Shown piece after piece: positions 1-10,700 of a stretch of DNA of 29,087 bases. Under the pieces are notes generated by a model. It had not been told where the DNA came from and made no database searches. It saw nothing but the letters and a program-made list of their open reading frames with translations. The DNA is taken from positions 64,001 through 93,087 of the forward strand of contig JAQGDQ010000517.1 of NCBI GenBank assembly GCA_030141605.1, in the 5' to 3' direction. Source of the DNA: Tubiluchus corallicola (lineage: Eukaryota > Priapulida > Priapulimorpha > Priapulimorphida > Tubiluchidae). A program made the position numbers and the translations under genes. Every line of letters begins with the position of its first letter. The stretch's first letter is position 1.

Positions 1-1104
1 GTTTAGTTAAAACATTTTATCGCCCGTAAACTCTTATATGTGAGCCTGGAAGCGTTGGCTTCATGTATTCCACGGCCGTTAACATTTGATCTTTTTGCGT
101 TGAAAGAAAAGCATTGAGGTGCCGTATTTTATTCAGCAGGTTATTCGATCTTTCTCCGAGAATTGCTGAAATACTGAAGCACTTCAAGTTTTCCCACGCG
201 ATATGGACTCCCTGCGAAGTGGTTATTAAGTGTAAACTCGAGTTTTTACGAGCATAAAATCCATGTAAAATTAATTAAACATCCACTTATTTTTACCGTG
301 TTGGCGTTTAGTTTCCGCAGCTCCTGTACTATCTTTTACGAATGCCATATTTTAGAAACTAAACCATCAACTTTCTGTCTGCTTAAATATTTTTATTTAT
401 CGTATGAATGCCAAACCTATATACTGTACTGTAAGCGCAGGCAAAATACTTGACGCACCTTTTTGCCTTATGTTTTTTCTTGCTTCACTTATGATAGGTT
501 AACAATTTTAGCAATAACAATTCGTTTACAGATACCCCCGTGAACAGGAAATTAATTGCTCAGCAACTAGTGATTTAGTCAGTCAGGCACACAGCCCTGC
601 CGTAAAATTTTTATTTGAGAATAGTAATTAAGCTTTGGTTATTAGTCCTTACTTGTGTGCGCATTTTTAGTGAAATTAACCATTTTATACTGCTCAAGTA
701 GCCATGCTCCCTGCCTTCATTTGTACTTGAGTCAAATTGCAAAACTTGTTAATGAGTTACATCTATATCATTGGTGCAGCAATTTTCTTTTCTCACACGT
801 GTGTCGCTTCCTCGTGGGATACGAATTGTATTGTGTTTGTTATGCAGATGACTCAGCATCGAAGATATCAGCAGGGAAACACCTATCCTCTTCCTATGAT
901 CCTATCCCTATAAGCAGGAAATGTTGCATAATTCTCGGTATACATCTGCCCGTTGACACCAACACTCTTAACACTTGAGCCAATGCCTTTACTCCTTCCA
1001 GGATTATCAGACAGATAGGGTACAAACACTGAAATCATTTCAAATTATGCACTGTATCATTTTTGGTCTGTATAACTTTCAATGTGGATTTTTTTTCATT
1101 ACAG
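1..1104 (+). other. Intron of the DUSP10-like gene (no exon seen)
   Basis: This stretch precedes the last exon of the phosphatase gene and ends in a good acceptor (pyrimidine run then ATTACAG at about 1097-1104). I read it for the expected upstream part of the catalytic domain (the strand and general-acid region before the DARKNG segment) and found nothing convincing. The open frames here lack phosphatase motifs. Upstream exons therefore lie outside the window. Confidence 0.6.
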
Positions 1105-1415
1105 ATGACGCGAGAAAAAATGGTTGTAATGTTCTGATACACTGCCATGCAGGAGTCTCTCGCAGTGCTACCATAACCATCGCTTACGTCATGAAACAGA
1201 TGGGCATTTCTATGATCGACGCATACAAATACGTCAAAAATAAGAGGCCTATCATTTCACCCAACCTCAATTTCATGGGCCAGCTCGTTGAATTTGAGCA
1301 ATCGCTGCAAGCGCACAACCAAAGTTCGACACAAGCACAACAACTGTGTCAAGCACAAAAACCAGAAAATGCTCCACCACAGTCTTGCCTGCTGGGTATT
1401 GAAACAAGTGTTTAA
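1105..1415 (+). CDS. DUSP10/MKP5-like dual-specificity phosphatase, last coding exon (partial gene)
   Basis: This is the C-terminal half of a dual-specificity phosphatase domain, which removes phosphate from both Thr and Tyr of MAP kinases; DUSP10 prefers JNK and p38. The active-site loop [11 protein letters not shown] (HCx5R) is encoded from 1140, with the catalytic Cys at 1143-1145 and the phosphate-binding Arg at 1161-1163. It is followed by [19 protein letters not shown] and [11 protein letters not shown], the conserved C-terminal helices, which from memory match DUSP10 better than DUSP1/6/8/16. The protein ends in GIETSV, close to the DUSP10 tail, after a polar Gln/Ala/Ser-rich linker. 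The exon starts after an ACAG acceptor at 1104; its first two bases complete a codon begun in the previous exon. Stop TAA is at 1413-1415. The N-terminal rhodanese-like and first catalytic exons are not in the window. The family is secure; the DUSP10 assignment is slightly less so. Confidence 0.88.
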
Positions 1416-2900
1416 GGGACCATCATGAGTTTTGACTGACTCAAGTTGTAGTAACACTTATAACTAAAATTAATAAAAATATATATTTTAAAGAGGCATA
1501 GATATGACAAAGAAATCATATTAATTCTTTTGCTGTTATTTAAGCAGTTTAGAATGATTATTGCTACGTCAGCTTAACATGGCTCCAACGTTTGCTTTAC
1601 TGTGGCACGTCTTACAAGTGTCAAGAAGAAAGCGGGGATAATTAAAAATAAAAATTTAGAGAAGCTAATAAAACTAGTCATTGTATAACGTGTGAGTTTA
1701 AATAATTATCACAAAGACCAAAAAAAACAAATGACAACCGTGTAACTATATTAGATGTATGGTGAAGCCTTTTGTTGTGGCACTCATAATAATTTGTAAG
1801 TTTGATTGAATTTAATTTATTATTTTTGTGTAATATTATTGTGCGCTAGCCAATAAGTTTGTTAGTTCAATTGATGTTTAGTTATTACGCTTATCTTAAT
1901 ATTTCTATTGTGCGTAAGTTTCATGTATTGAATTAAAATGGGTATGCTGCAAGGCAGCATCACTTTACCATTTTTGTTTATACCCTCTGAATTTTGTTTA
2001 AGATTTTGAACAATGTAAAAATTATTTAAGGGTCATATTTACGTTAAAAAAGTTAATGGGTCCAAACCGAGTTTTACCAAAATGACGTTTCAAAGTTATT
2101 TAGGACAGTGATTTCATTTTTCGGTAATACGTTACGAAACCAAGATCAGCATTCCACTTTGTTTGAACGCGCTTGTTAAACGATCTCACTCTGCGCTGGT
2201 ATAAGCACTTATTTCTAAAAAGATTTTTTGTATAAATATAAAAGCAATATCTGGCGATGCTAACATTAGTCACAATTTGATATGCTAGATTACTGGATTT
2301 TGATAAAACGTGATAAATTTGTCAATTCTTCATCAAAATTTAATAAACGTTCTTTTTATTTTCAAGAATAATAAAAAGTGCAGTTGGACAGATAAACTTT
2401 ATCGTCTGTAAACCCAGCATCACTGCCAGAATGCATATGTAATAACACTAGATATCTACTTCTGGACTCTGTAAGAGCGATTCATTTGAATATTTGTGAA
2501 TGAAGTTATTAATATAATCACCACATTTACGTGTTATTATATTATGTAGTGTAAGATGTACCCATGTCAATTGTCACGGTCTGCATCAAATTTGACAGCC
2601 TAAAATAAATCACATTTTACACGACTTGTTGGTAAGTTTTACCCAGTAACTTTATATGAATGTAGTGTCTATAAGTGCCCTTATAAATACCTTGTATTAT
2701 GTACAGCTTACTGTTCTATAGGTAATGAAGTTTGTAATACAGCTGTTGAAAATTATTATGTAAATATTTGTTACTATAGCTAAATATACTGCTAAGAACA
2801 GACCATTTATGTGTCTTATTGTCTTATATTATAAGAGTAATATTAAAAATACATGTAAGAAAGGACATGTTTTCACTGACCGATTTTCTTTTATTATTCA
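1416..2900 (+). other. 3' UTR and downstream flank of the DUSP10-like gene
   Basis: This is very AT-rich non-coding sequence. A canonical AATAAA lies at 1472-1477, only about 60 bases after the stop, and would give a short 3' UTR. Further AATAAA-like sites follow (for example near 2605 and 3145), so a longer alternative 3' UTR is possible. A Pumilio-type TGTAAATA occurs near 2759. No ORF with coding character is visible. Confidence 0.4.
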
Positions 2901-3015
2901 AAGTTTCACTGTATTTGTACTTGCGATTTCTGCACGGCCTGATCGGTAAAGCTGTATTGTTTTATGTACTGAGACACGTATTATTATTGCCTTAAAGTAC
3001 ATGTACATTGTACCG

Positions 3016-3035
3016 TGACGTCACTGATGACGTCA
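3016..3035. promoter_or_regulatory. Two perfect CRE palindromes in tandem
   Basis: TGACGTCA occurs at 3016-3023 and again at 3028-3035, spaced 12 bp start to start, about one helical turn. TGACGTCA is the full-site target of CREB/ATF bZIP dimers. Two more perfect copies lie at 5572-5579 and 5793-5800. The sequence match is exact; regulatory activity is inference. Confidence 0.45.
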
Positions 3036-3199
3036 TTCTTGTATTTTTCCACGTTTCTATGGTAAATGATCGTTTGTGTGTATTATAAATTATACTAATA
3101 TTATATTGTGATTGATTATCATAGTGTTTGTGTGAATCATCACCAATAAATGGCAGTCCTTGTAAACCATCCACTTACTATTGTCTATTGTTGTTCATC

Positions 3200-4380
3200 C
3201 AGGTATTAATAAGGGGCTTCTCACCTGTGTGACAGGTACTAATTACAGTCGTGTACACGTGTTTGCTTGAGTGATTACAATGCATGCGCTCTAGATGGCA
3301 GGTGATAGGTTCAGTCTATTATTAATGTCCTGGGAAGCCAGAGAGCCGCAGATAAGCTGATTTAATGGCAACAAGGACACAAAGAAGAGTGTTTTTTTTA
3401 TGAAGACTTGCTCATGGTTTCATCGAATTCACTGTAGCTGAATATAGTTTCTAAATAAGGCAGCAGATAACAAAGCACGGTAGACTGCAATTACTGATGA
3501 AAATGACTAACAGTTCATCAGTTTGAGTGATGAAATGGAAAATGAAATGAAAAAAATCCGAAATTTTTGAGAAAAAATTCAATTAATTAGTCAAAATAAA
3601 CAAGTTTGAAAATATAGAATTGAAATTTTGTTTTGAAACATAATCGTTTGATATATTAGTAAGTAGTCAAAACTATATTAGTTGGTGGTAAAACGGTTTA
3701 GCTTGTACCCGAATATAAACCTCCCATTTTTTGTCCATTTAGGTAAATTTCATCTCAAGAAGTTAATTGTTATGTATCAGTTAATCCTTCAAAACAAAAG
3801 TACACTATACAAATTATTCAGGAATTAGGATACTGTCGCACTAATAAGCTCAAGTCTGGAAACTTCGAAGAATGCATAAGCTAAGGTCAGGCTACGTTGA
3901 TTTGTGACAAAGCAAAGAATGATGAGGGCTAAGAGCATGGTTGAAATTTGCACCTGGAAGACGTTTACGTCTGTTTTTAACAATGCTTGTGGTGGTATAC
4001 GCCTGTTCTGTATGCCTAATAAAACGATCTGATTCTCAGTGTATCTAAACAATGGATTGGATTGAAAATTTGTAAAACAAATTGTAAAAATGTTGTCACT
4101 TTTGATTTATGAAGTTGATAGCGTCGCATAGAAAAATATCTCTCGCAAAATCGCAGCAAGAGACCGGCTAACGCGACCACTGAGAATTGTTTAATTTCCA
4201 AAATAATTAAAATTTCAATTTCTCGTCTACATTATCTTGCCGTTTTTTATTCAAACACACGCATGCACGAAAGACAACGTACTATTGAAAATGCAAAATT
4301 CCAGGATATGCATTACGCAAGTCGAACCAATCTCTATAAATGAAGCAAGGAAATCCGGTCGTTTTACATATGTGTCTGCA
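3200..4380. other. Non-coding interval, nothing recognised
   Basis: AT-rich sequence without a coding-like frame. The short minus-strand frames near 3825-4200 show no domain, motif or splice signals that join them. I see no repeat with clear ends. Confidence 0.4.
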
Positions 4381-4389
4381 AAAAATCCT

Positions 4390-4413
4390 GATTATTATTA
4401 TTATTATTATTAT

Positions 4414-4491
<78 letters not shown>

Positions 4492-4492
4492 G
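4390..4492. repeat. Compound trinucleotide microsatellite (ATT)n then (AGT)n
   Basis: About eight ATT units run directly into roughly 25 AGT units, followed by GGAGTAAACC. The apparent poly-Ser and poly-Leu frames across it are artefacts of the repeat. Confidence 0.95.
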
Positions 4493-4679
4493 AGTAAACC
4501 AAGCAGCAACAATAACAAAATAACAAAAAAGTCTTTAGCTATCTTTCTTATTCATATGATAAAGCTTGATTTATTAGTTTAGTTACTCCTTTTCGTTTTA
4601 ATTTTAGCTTTATCCAGTGTTGCTCGTCCTTGCATGTATTCATTTCCTATTTAACAATTTATTTATTCATTGACTCTCA

Positions 4680-4900
4680 TAGTTGATGGTTCTTTTCCTC
4701 ATTTCCGCTTTTACTTCTGTTTATCTGTTTGTTTCCATTTGTTGGTTTATTCGTTCGTTCAGTCATTGTTTGTTTGTTCGCGCACTCGTTCACTTTGTCG
4801 TTTGTTTACGCTTTCGTATTCTCATTGATTTGGTTGTTCTTGCCTTCATTCTTTCCCCCAATTCATTCGCTCACTTGATTTATGTACACACTTGTTTTCC
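4680..4900. repeat. Degenerate TTYG/TTCA tetranucleotide tract
   Basis: Loosely repeated TTCATT, TCGTTCGTTC, GTTTGTTTGTTCG and CACTCGTTC words give a degenerate pyrimidine-rich simple repeat. The 115-codon open frame across it (4683-5030) is hydrophobic only because of this composition. Similar tracts recur near 7430-7510 and 21520-21610. Confidence 0.6.
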
Positions 4901-5571
4901 TTTTCTTTCTTGCCTAGCCTGTATGTTCCATCTCCTTTTTATCTTTGTCTCTACTTATTCATCACATACATATATATTTAACTTTCATCACTTAATACAA
5001 AATGTATATTTCATAAAAATAGTTTTCTAACAAAAATATATAGTGAATACTGAAAACCTTTGGAAACGACTCCATGTTACAAACCCACAATTAATTTAAT
5101 TTTTATATGGTTTAATTATGATTAAACGTAGAAGACTGAAAATGTTTAGAAAGTTGGAATGAGCTTATATTTGAACCAGGGGCCTTCTTCTTAGTGTAAG
5201 TGTTTCATTCTTTCAAGTTTGGTATCAAAATTTCAAGTAATTGTGTGTTTGTAACATCATTAATAATAATTTTGGCGTTAAAATTATTATAATTAATTGG
5301 AAATGACTTGTTTGTTATCTGCAGAGTAGAGAGTAAATTTGTGGTGCTTTGGTGCTTAGCCTACACAAAAAAGGTTGATTCTAAGTTTTTATTGTCTTAT
5401 TAGAATGCACGTTTTGTGCATGGAAATAGTGGTTACATTCAAAAGTGTCCCAGAAACAGATTATACTACAATATGAGAAATAAATTGAACCCCTACTAAA
5501 AAGAAACTTAAGTAAAACAGATACACTTTTGTTCCATTTGCAAACTTATTACCAGTTTCTGGTAAGATCAC

Positions 5572-5579
5572 TGACGTCA
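5572..5579. promoter_or_regulatory. CRE palindrome TGACGTCA
   Basis: Exact full-site CRE, preceded by GATCAC. It is one of four in the 2.8 kb between 3016 and 5800. Confidence 0.35.
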
Positions 5580-5792
5580 TCGATACCAGCGATTACTGGA
5601 TGAGGTCACACATACACCCAGTTCATTGCTCACTATTAGTCATTAAATTAAATCCATAATCTTGGCGCCCGTCCGAATCAGTCTGAGGGCCCGCTGGCTC
5701 CCAAAGGGTCATAGCAGTAAATTATAATTAAGATTTACTGCCCAAGTTTATTGTGCGTTAATTCCTGGTTAGATGCATTTCTTGTCTCATAA

Positions 5793-5800
5793 TGACGTCA
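5793..5800. promoter_or_regulatory. CRE palindrome TGACGTCA
   Basis: Exact full-site CRE in the context CATAATGACGTCATTTGG. Confidence 0.35.
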
Positions 5801-7722
5801 TTTGGGACCAAATACCAGTGTTAAACTATTAACATCCAATCAACAGTTAGCTGTTCGGCGTAATAGAAGTAAGAAAGGAGCCAGCAAGATATGATGGCTT
5901 GTTCGATGTAGCTTTTGCCCTTCACATAGGTGGGGTTTCTAGACATACGTATATGAAAACGCTGAAAATTCATAAAACTTCTTGAAGTTTAATTAGTATA
6001 TCACAAACATTTTTTCGATTATTATACTGATGCCTCTACAAATTAATTTTCAGTATTACCAAACAGGAGAAATTGAAAACCGTTTCAATCCAACAAGTGA
6101 GCTGTATTTAGGTGAAAAAGAGAAAAAGCACAAACGATGACTAAGCATTATTTTTTTAATTTGATAACGTTAATACATTTACTAATAACCAGAGAAAATA
6201 CCACAACCGAAAGAACACAATTCATAGACGCACAGAGCCCACAACTAAAAGTGACAATAACACAGCAACAAAAAAGTTTATTTATTTATTTACTTCTATT
6301 CATTTACTTGCTCGTTCATTTATTTATTTTATCGCATCATAACAACACATACGAATTTAAGTTCATGCACTTTTACATAACTGACTTGTCGCTGAATAGG
6401 CCCGACATACCTAACCTATAAAACCTATTACGTGTACTGTGTAAATCTTTTCACAGCATTTTCTTTTGTATACATCAATTCCCGCTTCCAATTTCTTAAC
6501 AATTCAAATTTTATCTGTAGTCTTTATCGGAATATTCATAACTCTAAAATCAGCGCCATTACAGTTAAATATCGTTCGTTTGCTCAGTCGCCATCAACCC
6601 TTGATGAGTAAATAATTCCAACAATCGGCGTCATTATCAAGGATGTCTCCCGTAAGGAAGCCCAGCAGATCTTGACTCAACTTCACGGGAAACCACGTTG
6701 TTTTACGTCTTTGTTGAGATTTGAATTTCTGGGGTCAATCACGTCGAGCTGAATGATTTGATGGGAGAACGTCCGAGGCTTGGCGGCGCCGTGAGAAAGC
6801 TCTACTAAACACTTAGCAACCAGTTCCGCGAAAAAATATGACTTTCTTCCACGAAACAAAACAAACCGAATTAAATTTTACAACCATGGGCCCAGCAGTC
6901 ACTTGGTGAGTTATGACTGGGGATATCGCAATGCCAGCTTGGCGCGACGACTGAATCATTAGACTTTACCAGTTTTGTTAAGTGGTAAGTTGCTCGAACG
7001 ATTTCTAAGAAAATGAGCAAGAAATTTGTAAAAAAGTAAATTTAATGTAGAAGTAATTTGGTGGCAGGCGACTCTGGTTGTCTGGCTAGCGCTTTGAGCT
7101 GTTTAAGACTGTTTTACATAATTGCGCGGTGGCTGTCGAAAAATACATAAAATCATACATTGTATTATTATAACATTTCAGTCGATGATAATCCACAGTT
7201 GTTGAAATCGGATTATTAAATATTTTGGCTTCATTCTGTTCCAAAATTGTCACTAAGTTATTTCCTGTATTACCTTAGGACTGCAGAACTTTTAATTAAA
7301 ATGTTACGCATGTTAAAATGACAACTGCCACTCTTGAACGTTTAAATAGTGAGTCTACTCAATATACAAAGGTTAAAATGACGCAACGCCAGAAAAAAAC
7401 TCTCTCTTAATTCAATAATTCACTGATTAATTTATTTGTTTATTAATTTATTTGTTCATTGAATCATTACCTATTTATGCACTCAATCATGACTCACTCA
7501 TTCCTACTTCATTTAGTCACTTGTTAGTTCGAATATTTTTTCACACATTTGATAAACATTTAATAAAACTTATGTTGAAAAATGCTAAACGTTATTTATA
7601 TTTTCAACATCATTCATAAGGTTTTTCTTGCTACCAATTGGTAATTGCTAGTAGTAACGTTGAACTTGTCATAATTGAAATTTTCTGACAACTAAATAAT
7701 TGTCCATTGCTTCTTTCTCATC

Positions 7723-10700
7723 TCATTCAACGTCTTCATCTGAAAAATGTAGTAAAACAGTTATCAGCAGCATTGTTTGGATATATATTACCTAAATTAG
7801 ACATACGTACAACTAAACGCTAATTAAAAAACAATTTTATTTCTCCAAAGTCTAGATGCTTGGTGTACTTACCTTTGAAATACAAGAAAAGTTGATTGCC
7901 AGGTAAAGGAGGTTGACAGTGGTTATCGTATAATAGATCGACCCCATAAACATTGGGTTGGGAATACTGGGTCTCGAACGTGGTACCGCACATACCATGC
8001 CCCATGCTGAGAGTTGACAAACAATCACAGTTGTCGTCATCAAGCAGCAGCGACGCAACTCCATTCTGTTTTCGATACATGAAGGAATCTTGGGCCTGTT
8101 TTGGTGGAATACCTATTGAAGCAAGTGGGACAGTTTCCACGTTAATAAAAATAAAACACCTCATACAACAATTATTGCAGCAAGAACTATTGCAGCATAG
8201 ATTTCAAAATTAAGATTCCAAAAATTTGAATCCTAGTTTTCAACTGGTTTTACTTTGTTATCTACCAAATGAATGATTGACTAAATGACTGGTTGGCTAA
8301 CAGCTGATAAGTTCACCAATTACCTGCAATAACTTTTGGATTCCAAGCCTCATTATTCAAAACTTTTGATTCGATATGATCATGAAATGCTAACCATGCT
8401 GCATGTGCTGTTGGATTGGCTGGGTTAAACTTCCATCTAAAAACAGTTAGATTTCTTTAGCAATTGCCTTATGATAGTGATTTGATGATGATGACAACAA
8501 TGAGGATGATGCCGACAACGATGAAGCGTTGATGGTGGTGATAGCGACGATGGCACTGCTGCTGCTGATGATGATGATGATAACAGCGATAATAATGATG
8601 ATGATGGCAGTGACGATGACAACAAATGGCCTGAATAACTATTTCTTGTGTATTTTTTATATTGAAGATGATTCTTAGCTTAATCTTTGACTAAAATAAC
8701 TTAAAAGACGTTATAAGTTGGCCGCTTTCAAAAAATAAAATTATAATATACATTTTTTCATAATAAGCTACCTGTATATAATGCCAGAAGAGTCTTTTGC
8801 AAGTATCTCAGTGTCGGCTTCTATTAAAGGCGGTGGAAGTCTACCGAAACAGTAACTGTCAGTTTGCCTGCATGTTCCGTAAGACACTGTAAAATCAGAT
8901 GTAGCAGCTGTTGGTTACAGTCCAGTTTCATTATTCCAATAAAAAGAAACGTCGAGTGCTTTTTAAGCCTTTTTATCATATAAAAATCGTGTACAAAAAA
9001 AGAAAATGAAACATACTCCCTAAAACATCGATAGGCCAGGAATTTGGTTTGTACCACCAAAAAGCTTTCCACGTGGCGCCATCTATCGTTAAAGATTCGT
9101 ATTCATCAACTGAAAATTTGAATAATTTTTAGATCACACACGCATCATTGTCTCATATAAAAACTTTGATAATCGCGCTCAGTAAAATTATTCTAATCTA
9201 AGTAATTGCTTTACTTTTACCACCAAAATCACGGTGAGTTTAACGATAGCTGATGTATACAGTAGGTTCAATGATGGTTTATAAAATTTAATCAGTTGTC
9301 TAAAAAACGTCTTGCAAGTTACAATATCAGCAGAAAAATGGCAAAGCGCTCCATATTCTAACAGTTTTGCCTTATTAAACATAAATTTACAGAATTGATT
9401 AAATTTGATTAAATTTCACAGCTGGTAACTGTTCGGTACCACTGAAATACAAACAAAAAAAACAAACAAACAAGGAAACAACTGTAATAGGCCTATAACT
9501 ACGGAAACACTAAAAGGACGTACGAATTTTTAGTCTATCCCCCGAGTTATTAATTCGGAGAATGAGTTACTATGTCGAGGAACTGAGTTAACAATTCAGG
9601 GAAATAAGTTACAAACGCGAGGAATGAGTTACTAACTCGGGGGAATGAATCATTCTCTGAATTAGTAACTCATTCTCATGATAAATAACTTATCCTCCTG
9701 AGTTATTAACTAAGCTCCTAGACTTAACAACTCATTATCCGAGTTATTAACTCATCCCAAGTTACTAACTCGTTCACCTGAATTAATAACTCATTTTCCT
9801 GAATTAGTGATTTATGTTGCTGACGCGCTACGTTAATTCCTGAAAATGGTATCACAGTGTGCAAGCAACGCATTATTTAAACTTCATTATCACTTTTTGA
9901 AAACAACATGGATTTGGAGTATTGTAATTCACTTAGGTCTATAATAACTTTATTTTGATCTTTGCGTGGCATGTATGTAGATCGCACAAGTACAAATGGG
10001 AATGGTGTTTGCCCAGTATCAGTGAAGGGCGATTTTGAATGGACATGTTCATGTTATTCATGTTTCAAGGTCATAATACTGCCTTCACTGAAATAATCAT
10101 GCTTGATTACCTGGGAATTTCGTTTCAGTAAAATCAAAACTTGTCCCTTGAACTTTTGACCCACGAGACTTGATTCTGAAAGCACACTATTGCCTTTAAT
10201 AAATCCGCCAGGTTTGAGTATACTGAACTGTTCCGTTTTGGTGAAATCACAACTTGTCATTTGTGACCCGTGACTCGTGGGTTAGGAGTCAACCAACACC
10301 ATTCAATTTTATCGAAACATTCGTTTGATATACTGCTAACTACTATTGCTCAACCCTGGAAAATGTCTCTTTTTTGATTTTTGATTTTTGGCCCGTAGCA
10401 AAAAAAATTCTCATACAAACTTGTATTTTGCAAAACATGAGAAATCGATCCCATCTAGGGTCATAACAAAAATGGTCGTGAACCTGCGTTTCTGTTCGTG
10501 AAGGTCATAAATTTTCAAAATTTCTAATGAAAGAGCAATATCCGAGGGAATCGCGATATGTAAAAAGTTTGTTGCCAAAAATAAGCCGATTTTGTGTTTC
10601 AATTGTTATAAGTTTAACCACGTCGTGAAATGATGTTGATCGAAAACTGTCTGCGGCAAATGTTAGCAAAATCACAACACACCAACCTCTGAAGGAAAAG

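Larger units (their letters stand above)
4900..7700. other. Non-coding interval between the phosphatase and secreted-protein genes
   Basis: Mostly AT-rich. It contains CRE palindromes at 5572-5579 and 5793-5800, a GC-richer patch near 5660-5710 (GGGCCCGCTGGCTCCC), and a higher-GC block at about 6580-7000 with GGCGGCGCCG. I translated the latter on both strands and found no frame that stays open with coding character. It could be regulatory or part of an old transposable element. Confidence 0.4.

Noticed and set aside
655-978. 107-codon plus-strand frame as an upstream DUSP exon
   Set aside because: It lacks the rhodanese and phosphatase motifs expected before the active-site exon and looks like intronic sequence.
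4282-4582. Poly-Leu (minus) and poly-Ser (plus) open frames
   Set aside because: They are translations of the ATT/AGT microsatellite and carry no other protein features.
6580-7000. GC-richer block as a possible coding exon
   Set aside because: Frames checked on both strands meet stops within short distances and show no domain; left as unexplained non-coding sequence.
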